A DNA stretch of 64,000 nt from Rubrivivax sp. GTDB taxonomy: Bacteria; Pseudomonadota; Gammaproteobacteria; Burkholderiales; Burkholderiaceae_C. The number at the start of each line of letters is the position of its first letter. Positions within the stretch are counted from its first letter, which is position 1. A program made the translations under genes and the position numbers. Under the pieces are notes generated by a model that was given only the letters and a program-made list of their open reading frames with translations, was not told the DNA's origin and searched no databases. Below are positions 1-8,959 of this stretch, one piece after another. Location: the NCBI GenBank assembly GCA_030681795.1, contig JAUXRG010000020.1, positions 82,869-146,868 of the forward strand. The letters run 5' to 3'.

Positions 1-702
1 AAGAGCCCCCGGAGCCAGAACGGGCGCGGTCACCGCCGCGCCGCCATCGAAAGGTGCCGTCGGCAGCGTCGATGATGGCAACCCAGGCTGGCCTGCATGC
101 GGTTGCGCCTGTGCCAGGGCCTGATCGGCCAGTACCACCGTGAGCCTGCCGGCCGAGAGGCTGAACAGGCCCGGGCCCTGGCGGTTGTTGGCCTTGCGGA
201 TGTTGAAGCCAACAAAGTGCACGCCGGAGGTCACCGCCTGCTGGCGCACGATCGCGGTCACATCGATCGGCCGCGAGAACGCGTTCTTGTCGGTGCAGTC
301 GGCGCTGAGCTGCGCAATCCGCGACCCCGCGCTCGCATCGGAGGCGTCGGACTTGCCGTCTGCGGCGTAGGCATAAACGTCGATGACCACCGGCTCGGCA
401 CCGCTGCATTGCGACGGCCGGCCACTGAACTGGAAAGTCGCCGAACGCACGCGCGCCGGTGCAGCCTCGGGCAGTTGGTATTCGATGGTGGACACGAACA
501 CCGAGCCCACCCCGGCCTTGGCCCCGCTGGAGCGCTGCCAGAAGCCGACGGCCATCGTTCTGTGCGGACTGGCCTTGGCAGCCGGGATCGGGTGGCTCCA
601 GGACATCGCAAGCGTGGGCGGAACGGGGATTGAGCGATCCGCGGCCCAGCCCGCACCAGTGACCAGGGCCAGCCCCAACGTGAGCATGGTGTTGCGCCGC
701 AT
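1..702 (-). CDS. Secreted protein, possibly DNRLRE-like beta-sandwich; C-terminus cut by window edge
   Basis: The frame is open from ATG at 702 to the window edge (234 codons, no stop), so the C-terminus is missing. A GGAG ribosome site lies 8 bases before the ATG. Residues 1-21 form a signal peptide (two Arg, hydrophobic stretch, Ala-rich cleavage site), so the product is exported. Residues about 30-175 look like one beta-sandwich domain with the segments FVSTIEYQLPEA, VVIDVYAY and VHFVGFNIRKAN, reminiscent of DNRLRE/CBM6-like modules; the match is by eye and weak. After it comes a Pro/Ala/Gly-rich stretch. It lies 92 bases downstream of the SARP regulator gene on the same strand, and the gap carries the same direct heptamer as the regulator promoter, so it is probably a target of that regulator. 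Molecular function unknown. Confidence 0.7.
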   Translation of the reverse strand, partial: MRRNTMLTLGLALVTGAGWAADRSIPVPPTLAMSWSHPIPAAKASPHRTMAVGFWQRSSGAKAGVGSVFVSTIEYQLPEAAPARVRSATFQFSGRPSQCSGAEPVVIDVYAYAADGKSDASDASAGSRIAQLSADCTDKNAFSRPIDVTAIVRQQAVTSGVHFVGFNIRKANNRQGPGLFSLSAGRLTVVLADQALAQAQPHAGQPGLPSSTLPTAPFDGGAAVTAPVLAPGAL

Positions 703-751
703 GATCGATCTCCTTGACGCCCCCGAGCGCTTGTCGCTCCGGTATGGCGCT

Positions 752-786
752 AAGGTAGGCGCGACCCTGTTACCGGCGAGTTACCG
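752..786 (-). promoter_or_regulatory. Predicted SARP operator and promoter of the secreted-protein gene
   Basis: On the minus strand two identical heptamers CGGTAAC (780-786 and 769-775) are separated by four bases, giving an 11-bp repeat period. Eleven bases further on is TACCTT (752-757), a possible -10 box, about 50 bases before the ATG at 702. Direct heptamers with 11-bp spacing overlapping the -35 region are the known recognition pattern of SARP regulators. The same arrangement recurs upstream of the SARP gene itself. Confidence 0.6.
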
Positions 787-794
787 CCGCGCGG

Positions 795-3700
795 CTATCG
801 ACTCAGGCGCCGGTCGGCAGCGGCGAGCAAGGCCCGGTTGGCCGGGTTGCGCGACAGAAAACTGTCGCGAAATTCCTCGGGGACGTTGGGCAGCGCAACG
901 CGGCGCACCCAGTCCGTTCCCTGGGCCAGCGCCATCAGGGCCTGGGCGCTGTCGCCCGCGGCATCGAAGACTTGCGCGGCCAGCCACCAGGCCTGGCCGC
1001 GGTAGAGATCGGCCGGCGGCACGCGCGGCATCTCGGCCACCAGCTCGCGCATCGCGGCAGCGGCCTCCGCGGTCTGGCCGGCGCGGCTTTGCGCATGGGC
1101 CCGCAGCAGGCTGGCCTTCATCGCCACGCCGCCGAATTCGAGTTGCCGGGCCATGCGCAGCACTTCGTCGCAGTCCCGCATCGCGGCCACCGGATCGTTC
1201 TGCTCGGCAAGCTCGAGCATCACGTGCATGCGCACATGCGGGTCGTTGGCACGGTCGAGGGCTTCGAGCGCGAACTGCAGGCGCTCGGGCGCGGGGTGAT
1301 CGAGGGCGCGGTCGATGCGCGCCGAGAGGTGCGCGCGGCGTGCACCCACCGCCTCGACCGGCGGGTCGGCGTAGTCGAGGGCCTGGCGCGCGCGCGCGAA
1401 CTGGCCGACGTCGATCAGCAGTTGTGCCTTGTGGTTCGAAGCCGCGCCGAGCAGGGACAACTGGCGATCGCGTGCGAGGCAGTCGATGCCGATGTCCAGA
1501 TGGTCGAGCGCTTCGCGATAGCGCCCGGCCATGCCGCAGTACAGGCCCGCATAGGCGCGGATCACGCCGCCTTCCGGGCCATCGATGTCGCCCAGCTCGG
1601 TCTTGAGCGCCAGGGCGCGCTGCGCCAAGACGAGCGCTTCCTCAACCTGTCCCAGGTTTCCCTTGACGGTGGCGAGGTTCGAGGTCTGCATCGCCAGCTC
1701 GGCCAGGTCGCCGAGCGACTGCGCGCAGGCCAGCGATTGTTCGAGCGCAAAGGCCGTCTCGCGCAGGCGCCGCAGCACGTTGAGCACATAGGCGTAGTCG
1801 GCCCAGAAGCCGCCGCGCTGCTCGGTGTTGCCTTCACGCTCGATCAAGGCGCGGTAGGGCTCGATGATCGCCAGCCCCTCGGTGGCGCGGCCCGATTGCG
1901 CCAGGCCCACCGCGTGCAGGCGCGCTGCGGCGAAGGCCGGCCAGGGCGACTCGAAATGCCGCGCCAGCGTTCCGGCCTCGACCGCGGCGGCAATGCCACG
2001 CGCATGGTCGGCCGTCATCAGGGCCGCCTGCGCGCGGGCGTTCAGCGCCGCCACGCGCTCCTGCGGTGTGTGCGCATCGGCCAGCAGGCGGTCGATCACC
2101 GCATGCGCACGCTCGACGCCGCGCACGATGATGCAGGCGTGGATGCTGTCGCAGCGCGCTTCGAAGGCGCGCGCCGGCTCGCCGGCCTGGTCGAAGGCCG
2201 CAGCGGCCTGGTCCCAGTAGTCGATCTCGTGCGTGCGCTGCGACGCGCTTTGCGCGCGCCGCGCCGCCGCCGCATAGGCCTGCCCCGCCTGCGCCCAGCG
2301 GCCGGCGCCGGCCCAATGCGGCGCCAGCGCGGCGGGCGCGCCGCCGTGGGCGTGCAGGTGCTCGGCAATGCGTTGGTGCAAGAGCGCCGCGATGGGGGCC
2401 GGCACCGAGGCCAGGGTCGCTTCGAAAATCAAGTCGTGCGCAAAGGCGCCATCGCGGATCACCTGCGCGGTTTCGAGTTCACGCCAAGGCTCGGCAATAT
2501 CCAGGGGGTGCAGGCCGAGTACGGCCGCCGCCAGTTCTGCATTGAAATTCGCGCCGGCCAAGGCCGCCACACGCGCCAGCTTGAGCGCCGCACTCGACAA
2601 CTGCGCCAGGCGCCGCTCGACCAGCGCGGCGACGCTGCGCGGCTGCGGCAGTTTGTTGCCGGCCTCGATGGCCGCCACGTCGCCGGACAGCACCAGATCG
2701 CGCAGGGTTTCGAGCGCGAACAAGGGGTTGCCGCCGCTGTGGCGCATCAGAGCCGGCGCCAGGCGCGCGGCATCCAGCTCGGGCAGGCCGAGCGAATCGA
2801 CCAGTTCGGCGAGTTGCGCCAGATCGAGTGGCACCAGCGCGATGACGTCGATGCGCTGGCCTTCTTCGAGTGCCGAGCGCAGTGACGCGGCGCCACGGCC
2901 GGCATCGGCCGGCCGTTGCGCCAGGCCCCAGCGCAGCGCGGCCAAACTGTCGGCCTCGATCAGCGCCTGCAACAGCTCGAGGCTGGCGTCGTCGGCGAAG
3001 TGCAGGTCATCGACGATCAGCGCGCGCAGGCCCAAGGCCATCGCGTCAGTCAGGCTGGCCTCGATCGTGCGCTGCAAGAGCAGGCGCTGCGCCGCGCCCG
3101 ACCAGGCCACCGGCGTGCCGAGCTCGGGCAGCAGCAAGGCCAGCTCCTGCGCACGCGTCGGCGCGAGCTCGATCGGATGCCGGTCGAGCACCGCGCGCAG
3201 CAGGCGCGCCATCACGGCGCCGGCCACGCCTGCATCGCCGGGCCGAGCCTTGATCGCGCTGACACCCTCCTGCTCCTGGGCAAACTCGCCAAGCAACCGG
3301 CTCTTGCCGATGCCGGCCTCGCCGAGCACGAGGAAAGTGGCGCATGCGGCCCAGGCCCGCGCGAGGGCGCGCAACTCGCGCTCTCGGCCGATCAGGCGCG
3401 GCGGCCGCAGCAGGCTGGCCGGTGCCACGGCACGCCGCACCGGCAAGGCAGCTGCGCCGCGTTCGATGGTGCCCAGCAACTCGATGGTTTCGGCCGACGG
3501 GCGTGTGCCGAGTTCGTCCTTCAGGGATTGTTCGAAATGCTCGAAGGCGGCGATGGCCGCCGCCCGATCGCCGCGCAGGTAATGCAGGCGCATCAGGCGG
3601 CGCTGCGCATGCTCGGCCAGCGGGTTGGCGTCGATCAGTCGTTGGGCGTAGACCAGGCCGCGCACGACGGCGCCTTCCTTCTCGCACAAGGATGCCGCCG

Positions 3701-4163
3701 CGGCCAGTGCCTCCTCGCGATGCTCGCGCCAATGCTGACGCTGGCTGCGAACCCAATCGGCCAGGTCAGGCAGGTCGTCGTAGTCGATGTCGCCGAGCAG
3801 GTCAGGCGCGCCTGCGTTCTCGTCGTGCCCGATGCGATCGAGTGTGGGCCGCAGGTCGGTGTACACCTCGGGCGTCAGCTTCAGCAGCGCGCCACTGCTC
3901 ACGAGTGTCATGCCAGTCTCCTGCCGCAAGCGGTAAATGCGCTGGCGCAGGCTGGTGTCGGCCCGCTTGGCCGCAGCCAGCGGCCACAGCAGGCCGGCAA
4001 CGCGGTCGGCGCGCAGCGGGCCGGCCAGCGCCGCCAGCGCGAGAAGCGCGGCGTCTTTGGCGGATAAAGCAATCGAGCGCTCGCCCACGACCAGACAGGG
4101 CGCGCCGAGCAGGTGCAATGCACAAGCCGCCGAGCTTGGGCTTGCGGTGGAAGACGGGGCCAT
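795..4163 (-). CDS. SARP-type transcriptional regulator: winged helix, BTAD, AAA ATPase, TPR
   Basis: A 1122-residue regulator. Residues 14-90 form an OmpR/SARP-like winged helix (ADTSLRQRIYRLRQ is the recognition helix region), and residues about 105-235 an all-helical BTAD domain with PLAEHAQRRLMRLHYL. A STAND/AAA ATPase follows, with Walker A GEAGIGKS at 281-288 and Walker B ALIVDD ending near 386. Residues from about 600 to the end are Ala-rich helical TPR-like repeats that probably sense a ligand or partner. This order is that of the large AfsR-type SARPs, which activate transcription after nucleotide binding. ATG at 4163 places the DNA-binding domain close to the N-terminus; a TTG at 4205 is an alternative. 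It is probably autoregulated through the heptamer site at 4253-4270. The controlled pathway is unknown; the only evident target is the secreted-protein gene downstream. Confidence 0.85.
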   Translation of the reverse strand: MAPSSTASPSSAACALHLLGAPCLVVGERSIALSAKDAALLALAALAGPLRADRVAGLLWPLAAAKRADTSLRQRIYRLRQETGMTLVSSGALLKLTPEVYTDLRPTLDRIGHDENAGAPDLLGDIDYDDLPDLADWVRSQRQHWREHREEALAAAASLCEKEGAVVRGLVYAQRLIDANPLAEHAQRRLMRLHYLRGDRAAAIAAFEHFEQSLKDELGTRPSAETIELLGTIERGAAALPVRRAVAPASLLRPPRLIGRERELRALARAWAACATFLVLGEAGIGKSRLLGEFAQEQEGVSAIKARPGDAGVAGAVMARLLRAVLDRHPIELAPTRAQELALLLPELGTPVAWSGAAQRLLLQRTIEASLTDAMALGLRALIVDDLHFADDASLELLQALIEADSLAALRWGLAQRPADAGRGAASLRSALEEGQRIDVIALVPLDLAQLAELVDSLGLPELDAARLAPALMRHSGGNPLFALETLRDLVLSGDVAAIEAGNKLPQPRSVAALVERRLAQLSSAALKLARVAALAGANFNAELAAAVLGLHPLDIAEPWRELETAQVIRDGAFAHDLIFEATLASVPAPIAALLHQRIAEHLHAHGGAPAALAPHWAGAGRWAQAGQAYAAAARRAQSASQRTHEIDYWDQAAAAFDQAGEPARAFEARCDSIHACIIVRGVERAHAVIDRLLADAHTPQERVAALNARAQAALMTADHARGIAAAVEAGTLARHFESPWPAFAAARLHAVGLAQSGRATEGLAIIEPYRALIEREGNTEQRGGFWADYAYVLNVLRRLRETAFALEQSLACAQSLGDLAELAMQTSNLATVKGNLGQVEEALVLAQRALALKTELGDIDGPEGGVIRAYAGLYCGMAGRYREALDHLDIGIDCLARDRQLSLLGAASNHKAQLLIDVGQFARARQALDYADPPVEAVGARRAHLSARIDRALDHPAPERLQFALEALDRANDPHVRMHVMLELAEQNDPVAAMRDCDEVLRMARQLEFGGVAMKASLLRAHAQSRAGQTAEAAAAMRELVAEMPRVPPADLYRGQAWWLAAQVFDAAGDSAQALMALAQGTDWVRRVALPNVPEEFRDSFLSRNPANRALLAAADRRLSR

Positions 4164-4235
4164 GTTGCGCAGTGTCGTGCCGCCTGCGGTGGCAGGCAAC
4201 CTCAACCGGGCGCGACCATCGAGCCCGGCCGCTCA

Positions 4236-4270
4236 GGTATAGGCGCTACCTCGTTACCGCGCGGTTACCG
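4236..4270 (-). promoter_or_regulatory. Predicted autoregulatory SARP operator and promoter
   Basis: Minus strand: heptamers CGGTAAC at 4264-4270 and 4253-4259, spacer CGCG, then 11 bases, then TATACC (4236-4241) as a possible -10 box. The heptamers, the 4-base spacer and the 11-base distance to the -10 match the site at 752-786 exactly, while the spacer differs, which argues for selection on the heptamers. The start codon follows 70-75 bases later (ATG 4163). A small perfect dyad GCCTGC/GCAGGC (4182-4197) lies in the leader. Confidence 0.6.
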
Positions 4271-4739
4271 CGGCCGTCATCGGCCGACCCTACAGACCTT
4301 GAGCATGCCTCAAAGGCGACACGGATGTACGACAGCTCTGGGGCACCGAATCCCACGACTCGTAGTAACGCAATGGGTCGGGATGCGCCTGCCGCAGCTT
4401 CAAATTAGGGGGATGGCAGCAGTCGCTCGTCCCGGCAAGCCGAGTTGCGGTCGATCTCCTTCGACGGTCCCGGCCATCAGCCGACGGTGGTGACGCGCAG
4501 CTTCCTGGCAACTCGTCTCTGCGACACTTTGAACGGGGGGCAACCACAAACAGAAAACCAGAGCGAGGCGACGGCGTGCGGACGCGGATGTCGATTTGAG
4601 CCGCGACCGGGGGCGTTGGTACTGCGAGCCTGAGCGGCTGCCCGGCCCGTAGTCCGCCGCAAGGTGGCTGGCAATCCCAATCTTGGTGGATGCAAGGCCG
4701 CTGTCGCGACTGCAAGATGCGCCGGAGAGGGGGACAGCG
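4271..4739. other. Intergenic stretch between divergent regulator and patatin unit
   Basis: No convincing reading frame on either strand. It should hold the promoter of the rightward patatin unit, but no clear -35/-10 pair stands out. A short dyad TTGAG-N5-CTCAA lies at 4299-4313. The ribosome site GGAGAGGGG precedes the ATG at 4740. Confidence 0.5.
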
Positions 4740-7700
4740 ATGTTCGACTTCCGAAAGCGAAAGGCAGCGCCACAAGCCGTCGATGTCGAGGCGATGCTGA
4801 AGGGCGAGTTTCAGTATCTAGCCGGCCCGCTGTGGGTCGACGACGCCAGCAGGCCCCTGGGTGAGGTCTTCGCGCGCATCCACGCCCTTCCGACCGAGCA
4901 GCGCCCATCAGCGCTGTGCCTGTCGGGAGGCGGCATCCGCAGCGCGACCTTCAGCCTCGGCGTGCTGCAGTCGCTGGCCCGCAGCGGGCGGCTGACCGGC
5001 TTCCACTACCTGTCGACCGTGTCGGGCGGTGGCTACATCGGCAGTTGGTTGAGCAACTGGCTGCGCGTCGAGAAGTGGAAGTGGGAGAACGTGCGCCGCA
5101 AGCTCGCGGACGGCACTGCGCAGCCGCCGCCAGCAGCGCCAACGTGCGTGCCGCCCCCTGCAGGGCCGACTGAGAGTGCCGAGGCCTCGGCCGCCGAGCC
5201 GCGCTCGCAGGATACCGACGCGAGCGCGCACGATCCCGTGACGAGGCTGCGGGCCTACAGCAACTTTCTCAGCCCGGTCGTCGGTCTGTCGAGCGACTCG
5301 CTCAGCCTGGCCGCGATCTTCCTGCGCAACCTCCTGCTCAACTGGCTGGTCTGGGTGCCGCTGTTGGCGGCGGCAGTGGCGGCACCGCGCTTCTATCTGG
5401 CGCTGTTGTCGTCGCCGCCTGAAAGCCCCCTCGCGCCGGTCATCGCGCTGACCGCCCTTTCTGCTGCACTCATCGTCGTCGGCATTGCCTACGTTGTTGC
5501 TGACCTACCCGGCAAGCGCCCCGACGAGCCCGACAAGAGCGCGCCGGATGCCTTTGACGGCGTCAAGAGCTGGTTCGCCTTCGCCTGCTTTGCACCCGTT
5601 GCCATGGCCGCGGTGATCTTCAGCGTCGTGGGCGCATGGGCAGCCTCTTTCCGCGACATCGACTGGCACTGGTTCACGCTGGCAGGCATCGGCGCGCACC
5701 TGGCAGGCATCGGCGTCGGGCTGCTCTGGCGCCAGCGCCGCAAGCTGCCTCTGCGGCAGGGCGGTCGTGACTGGTTCGGGTTCGGGATGGTGCTGGCCAG
5801 CGGTGGCGCCGGTGGGCTGCTGCTCTGGTTTGCGCTGCAGCACACCGGCCTGCCCCCCGACGCGGCCAACGAACGACGGCTGCTCTATGCCGCGGTCGCA
5901 GTGCCGGCCATGCTGGGCGCGTTCTGGCTTGCCATGACGCTCTATGCCGGCTTGGCCGGCCGCGTCACCGACGAAGACGACCGCGAGTGGTGGGCGCGCG
6001 CCACCGCATGGTGGCTCTACGGCAGCCTGGTATGGGTGTTGGCGTTTGCAGTCGTGATCTACCTGCCGCTGCTGCTGCTGGACAATTTCGCGGCCAGCCT
6101 GCCTACGGGTGCGCAGATTGGTGTCGGCGGCGGCCTGTTGGGGGCGCTGACGAGCGCCATCGGCTACTGGAGCAAAAACGGCGCCGATCTAAAAAGGCGC
6201 GCCGACGGGCTGTTGCAGAGGTCTGGCCTGCGCTTGCTCGACGTGATGGCCCTGCTGGTCTTGCTGGCCGCTGTGGTCGGCCTGAACCTGGGCTGGAGCT
6301 CAGCACTCGAGCACTGCCACCGCTGGATGCCGGTGCTGTGCAAGGCCGACCTGCGCGCCGAGAGCGATTACCTGCGCAGCGAGTCGATGTTGGCAGCGCT
6401 GCCGGCAGGCAAACCGGCCGGCGCGGCCGTGGCGCACGCAGTCGAACCTGCCGCTGCGCCGGTGCGGGGGTACGAATCGCGGGTTTACGAACATGTGCTG
6501 CTCAACGCCGACTGGCGTGCGGTGTTGGGTGCCATCGTCGTGCTTGCGCTGGTCGGCGCCGGCATGTCGCGGCTGATCGGCGCCAACACGTTTTCGCTGC
6601 ACGGCATGTACGGCAATCGGCTGGTTCGTGCCTATCTGGGTGCGGCGAGGGCTCGCCGCCACCCGCACTGGTTTACCGGATTCGATCCTGAAGACAACTG
6701 CCGGCTCGCCGAGTGTTCGGGCCCCTGGTGCGGTGACGAGCCGCCACGCCTGTTTCATGTCATTAACATGGCCTTGAACCTCGTGCGGCCCTCGAACCGC
6801 CGGCTCGCCTGGCAACAACGCAAGGCGGCTTCTTTCACTGCGACCCCGCTGCACAGCGGCGCCGCCGGCATCGGCTTCGTGCCCACCGCCGCGTACGCTG
6901 GCGCTCAGGGCATGTCGCTGGGCCGCGGGTTGACGATCTCCGGTGCCGCAGCCTCGCCCAACATGGGGTACCACAGCTCGCCGCTGGTAACGCTGGTGAT
7001 GACGCTCTTCAATGTGCGCCTCGGATGGTGGCTGCCGAATCCCGGCCCCGCGGGTGCCCAGCGCTGGTCCGAAGATGGCCCGCGCACCGGGCTGAGCGCG
7101 ATGCTCGACGAAGCCTTCGGCCGAACCACCGACGACCGCGATTCGGTCTATCTGTCCGACGGCGGCCACTTCGAAAACCTCGGCCTCTACGAGATGGTGC
7201 GACGGCGTTGCCACCGCATCGTCGTCGTCGACGCCACCTGCGACGGTGAATTCCAGTACAGCGACCTGCTCGACGCCGTGCGCAAGATTCGCATCGACCT
7301 CAACATTCCGATCGACCTGCCGCCGCTGCTGCCCGGCCCTGATCGCCGCACCGCGCATGCGCGGCGCATCGTGGCCCGGATCCGCTACTCGGCGTGCGAC
7401 GGCAACCCGCCTGAAAGCGACGGTGTGTTGATCCTTCTGAAGCCGCGCCTGATGCCCGAGGATCCGCCCGATGTCGCGCAATACGCCGAGTCCAGCAAAC
7501 GCGCTGGCAGTGCCTTTCCTCACCAGAGCACCGCCGACCAGTTTTTCGACGAGAGCCAGTTCGAGAGCTATCGCGTGCTCGGGATGGTCACGGCGGAAGC
7601 GGCGTTTCCCGGCGCGCCGGAGCAGTGGCCCGCGGTCGACACGATGTTGCTGCAGCCTCCCGCAGCTGGTCCGGTCAACGGGCAGTCCACTTGCAAGACC

Positions 7701-8546
7701 CCGGTCGGCGGCGCGGCAGGAGCGGGTGCTGTGGGCGGCCTGGGTGGCGTCATCCACAACTTCGGCACCGGCGCCGCACTGGCCACGGCGCTGACCGTCG
7801 GCGGAACGCTCGGCGTTGCGGGCACAGTAGCACTGGCGCCCGGCGAGGTCTCGTTGTCGGCGACAGACCGCGCGCTGTTGAAGGACGGTCTGTCTATACG
7901 GCTCGCGGCGCCCGATCTGCGCCTCGCCGACAGCGACCGGGCGTTGCTGGCCGGCCTGGGCGGCGGTGTTCCAGCAGGTCCCGACTGGCGCGGACCGGCG
8001 TCGGCTCTCGAAAACGCGGCGACCAGGCTGAGCGAAGTCGCGCGGTCGTTGGCGGGCTCGGGTTCCGGCCCGCGCGGCGGTGCGGGCGGTGCAACCGGTG
8101 CAGGTGGTTCAGCCGGCGCGGGTGGGGCCGCTGGTGCCGCGGGTGCGACTGGTGCCGCTGGTGCCACCGGTGCAAGTGGGGCCGCCGGTGTAGGCGGCGG
8201 TGCCGGGCCACGCGGTGAGAGCGGCGGTCCCACGGCAGCTGCCGATCAGCGGCTGATGCGGGCAGTCGAAGAGCTGACCACAGCGCTGCGCGATCTGGGT
8301 CGCAAGCTGCCGGCGGCTGGAAACCCCCCAGGTCCCGGACTGGAGCCGGGGCTGAACCGGCTGAACCTGCAGGTCGAATCGCTGGCGCAAGCGCTGGCGG
8401 CAGCCCAAACCGACAACCGCGGCAGCAGCGCTGCCATGAGCGCGATCCTGCGCGAAATCCGCCAGGCTTTGGCCGACCTGAAGGTGGCCGTCGAGACCGC
8501 TGGACCGCGTCGCAACGTGCGCGGCCAGGATGGGGGCTCGCGATGA
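4740..8546 (+). CDS. Membrane-embedded patatin-like phospholipase with collagen-like C-terminal tract
   Basis: A 1268-residue protein. The patatin oxyanion loop is SGGGIRSA (62-69) and the nucleophile elbow is STVSGGGY with Ser95; the dyad Asp807 lies in SDGGHFENLG. Between these halves (about 190-640) are roughly ten hydrophobic segments, so the catalytic domain is split by, or folded around, a polytopic membrane region. This arrangement is seen in large bacterial patatins and not in the small CapV/ExoU types. Residues 1106-1163 are Gly-X-Y-like collagen repeats, followed by a coiled, Leu/Ala-rich tail. The expected activity is lipid acyl hydrolysis at a membrane. ATG 4740 was chosen because GGAGAGGGG stands just before it; an in-frame ATG at 4683 is less likely. 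The stop overlaps the next start (ATGA), so the two following genes are translationally coupled. Substrate unknown. Confidence 0.82.
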   Translation: MFDFRKRKAAPQAVDVEAMLKGEFQYLAGPLWVDDASRPLGEVFARIHALPTEQRPSALCLSGGGIRSATFSLGVLQSLARSGRLTGFHYLSTVSGGGYIGSWLSNWLRVEKWKWENVRRKLADGTAQPPPAAPTCVPPPAGPTESAEASAAEPRSQDTDASAHDPVTRLRAYSNFLSPVVGLSSDSLSLAAIFLRNLLLNWLVWVPLLAAAVAAPRFYLALLSSPPESPLAPVIALTALSAALIVVGIAYVVADLPGKRPDEPDKSAPDAFDGVKSWFAFACFAPVAMAAVIFSVVGAWAASFRDIDWHWFTLAGIGAHLAGIGVGLLWRQRRKLPLRQGGRDWFGFGMVLASGGAGGLLLWFALQHTGLPPDAANERRLLYAAVAVPAMLGAFWLAMTLYAGLAGRVTDEDDREWWARATAWWLYGSLVWVLAFAVVIYLPLLLLDNFAASLPTGAQIGVGGGLLGALTSAIGYWSKNGADLKRRADGLLQRSGLRLLDVMALLVLLAAVVGLNLGWSSALEHCHRWMPVLCKADLRAESDYLRSESMLAALPAGKPAGAAVAHAVEPAAAPVRGYESRVYEHVLLNADWRAVLGAIVVLALVGAGMSRLIGANTFSLHGMYGNRLVRAYLGAARARRHPHWFTGFDPEDNCRLAECSGPWCGDEPPRLFHVINMALNLVRPSNRRLAWQQRKAASFTATPLHSGAAGIGFVPTAAYAGAQGMSLGRGLTISGAAASPNMGYHSSPLVTLVMTLFNVRLGWWLPNPGPAGAQRWSEDGPRTGLSAMLDEAFGRTTDDRDSVYLSDGGHFENLGLYEMVRRRCHRIVVVDATCDGEFQYSDLLDAVRKIRIDLNIPIDLPPLLPGPDRRTAHARRIVARIRYSACDGNPPESDGVLILLKPRLMPEDPPDVAQYAESSKRAGSAFPHQSTADQFFDESQFESYRVLGMVTAEAAFPGAPEQWPAVDTMLLQPPAAGPVNGQSTCKTPVGGAAGAGAVGGLGGVIHNFGTGAALATALTVGGTLGVAGTVALAPGEVSLSATDRALLKDGLSIRLAAPDLRLADSDRALLAGLGGGVPAGPDWRGPASALENAATRLSEVARSLAGSGSGPRGGAGGATGAGGSAGAGGAAGAAGATGAAGATGASGAAGVGGGAGPRGESGGPTAAADQRLMRAVEELTTALRDLGRKLPAAGNPPGPGLEPGLNRLNLQVESLAQALAAAQTDNRGSSAAMSAILREIRQALADLKVAVETAGPRRNVRGQDGGSR
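8055..8228 (+). repeat. Collagen-like Gly-X-Y tract inside the patatin gene
   Basis: 58 codons (residues 1106-1163 of the patatin) are almost all Gly, Ala, Thr, Ser and Pro, with Gly at most third positions (GAAGATGAAGATGASGAAG is representative). At DNA level it is a degenerate GGTGC(C/G)-rich repeat, prone to slippage. Such tracts form trimeric stalks or spacers. Confidence 0.8.
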
Positions 8547-8959
8547 TCGCCGCCGGCCATTGGGCGACGCTGTCAGCCGCGTTGGCACTCTGCGGGTGTC
8601 AGAGTTGCCCGCCGTACCGCGCCGGCTGGTACCTCAACGACGCGCCGCCCGCGGCCCCGACGGTTTATCTGGCGCTGCTGCACGAAGGCCAGATCCCGAC
8701 TTCGGTCAAACGCGTGGTTCTCAACCCTGGACCCGACGGCGCGTCGGGGTGGTCGCTGGGGCTGAACAGGACGTTGCCGGCAGGCGGGCTGCTGCTTCTG
8801 CCGGCAAGCTCGTTCGAAGGCGATAGCGGACCTTTCGGCATCTGCCAGCTGCCTGTTGCCGTCCGTATCGAATGCACGGCCGGGACACGCCAATTCCCGG
8901 TCACAGGAACCTTGCCGAACTATCTGCATGACGGCTGGCTACAGGCGTGTTCGCGATGA
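8543..8959 (+). CDS. Small lipoprotein of the patatin unit, unknown function
   Basis: 138 residues. The N-terminus has a short hydrophobic stretch ending in a lipobox-like LCGC (Cys19), which suggests export and lipidation, although Cys17 just before makes the exact site uncertain. The mature part is 120 residues with a few Cys (CPPY, GICQLP, IECTAG, LQACSR) that could form disulfides in the periplasm. I recognise no family. The start ATG overlaps the patatin stop (ATGA at 8543-8546) and its own stop overlaps the next start in the same way, so the three proteins are probably made in coordinated amounts and work together at the envelope. Confidence 0.7.
   Translation: MIAAGHWATLSAALALCGCQSCPPYRAGWYLNDAPPAAPTVYLALLHEGQIPTSVKRVVLNPGPDGASGWSLGLNRTLPAGGLLLLPASSFEGDSGPFGICQLPVAVRIECTAGTRQFPVTGTLPNYLHDGWLQACSR

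Noticed and set aside
972..2885. Long plus-strand open frame of 637 codons opposite the SARP gene
   Set aside because: Mirror frame of a GC-rich gene; Gln/Arg/His-rich, no domain, and the minus strand encodes a complete SARP regulator.
6300..7757. Minus-strand open frame of 485 codons opposite the patatin
   Set aside because: Antisense shadow; it spans the catalytic Asp region of the patatin and has no recognisable domain.
4740..8546. Patatin as the CapV effector of the cap2/cap3 system
   Set aside because: More than 50 kb away, of the large membrane type with a different architecture, and in its own overlapping operon.
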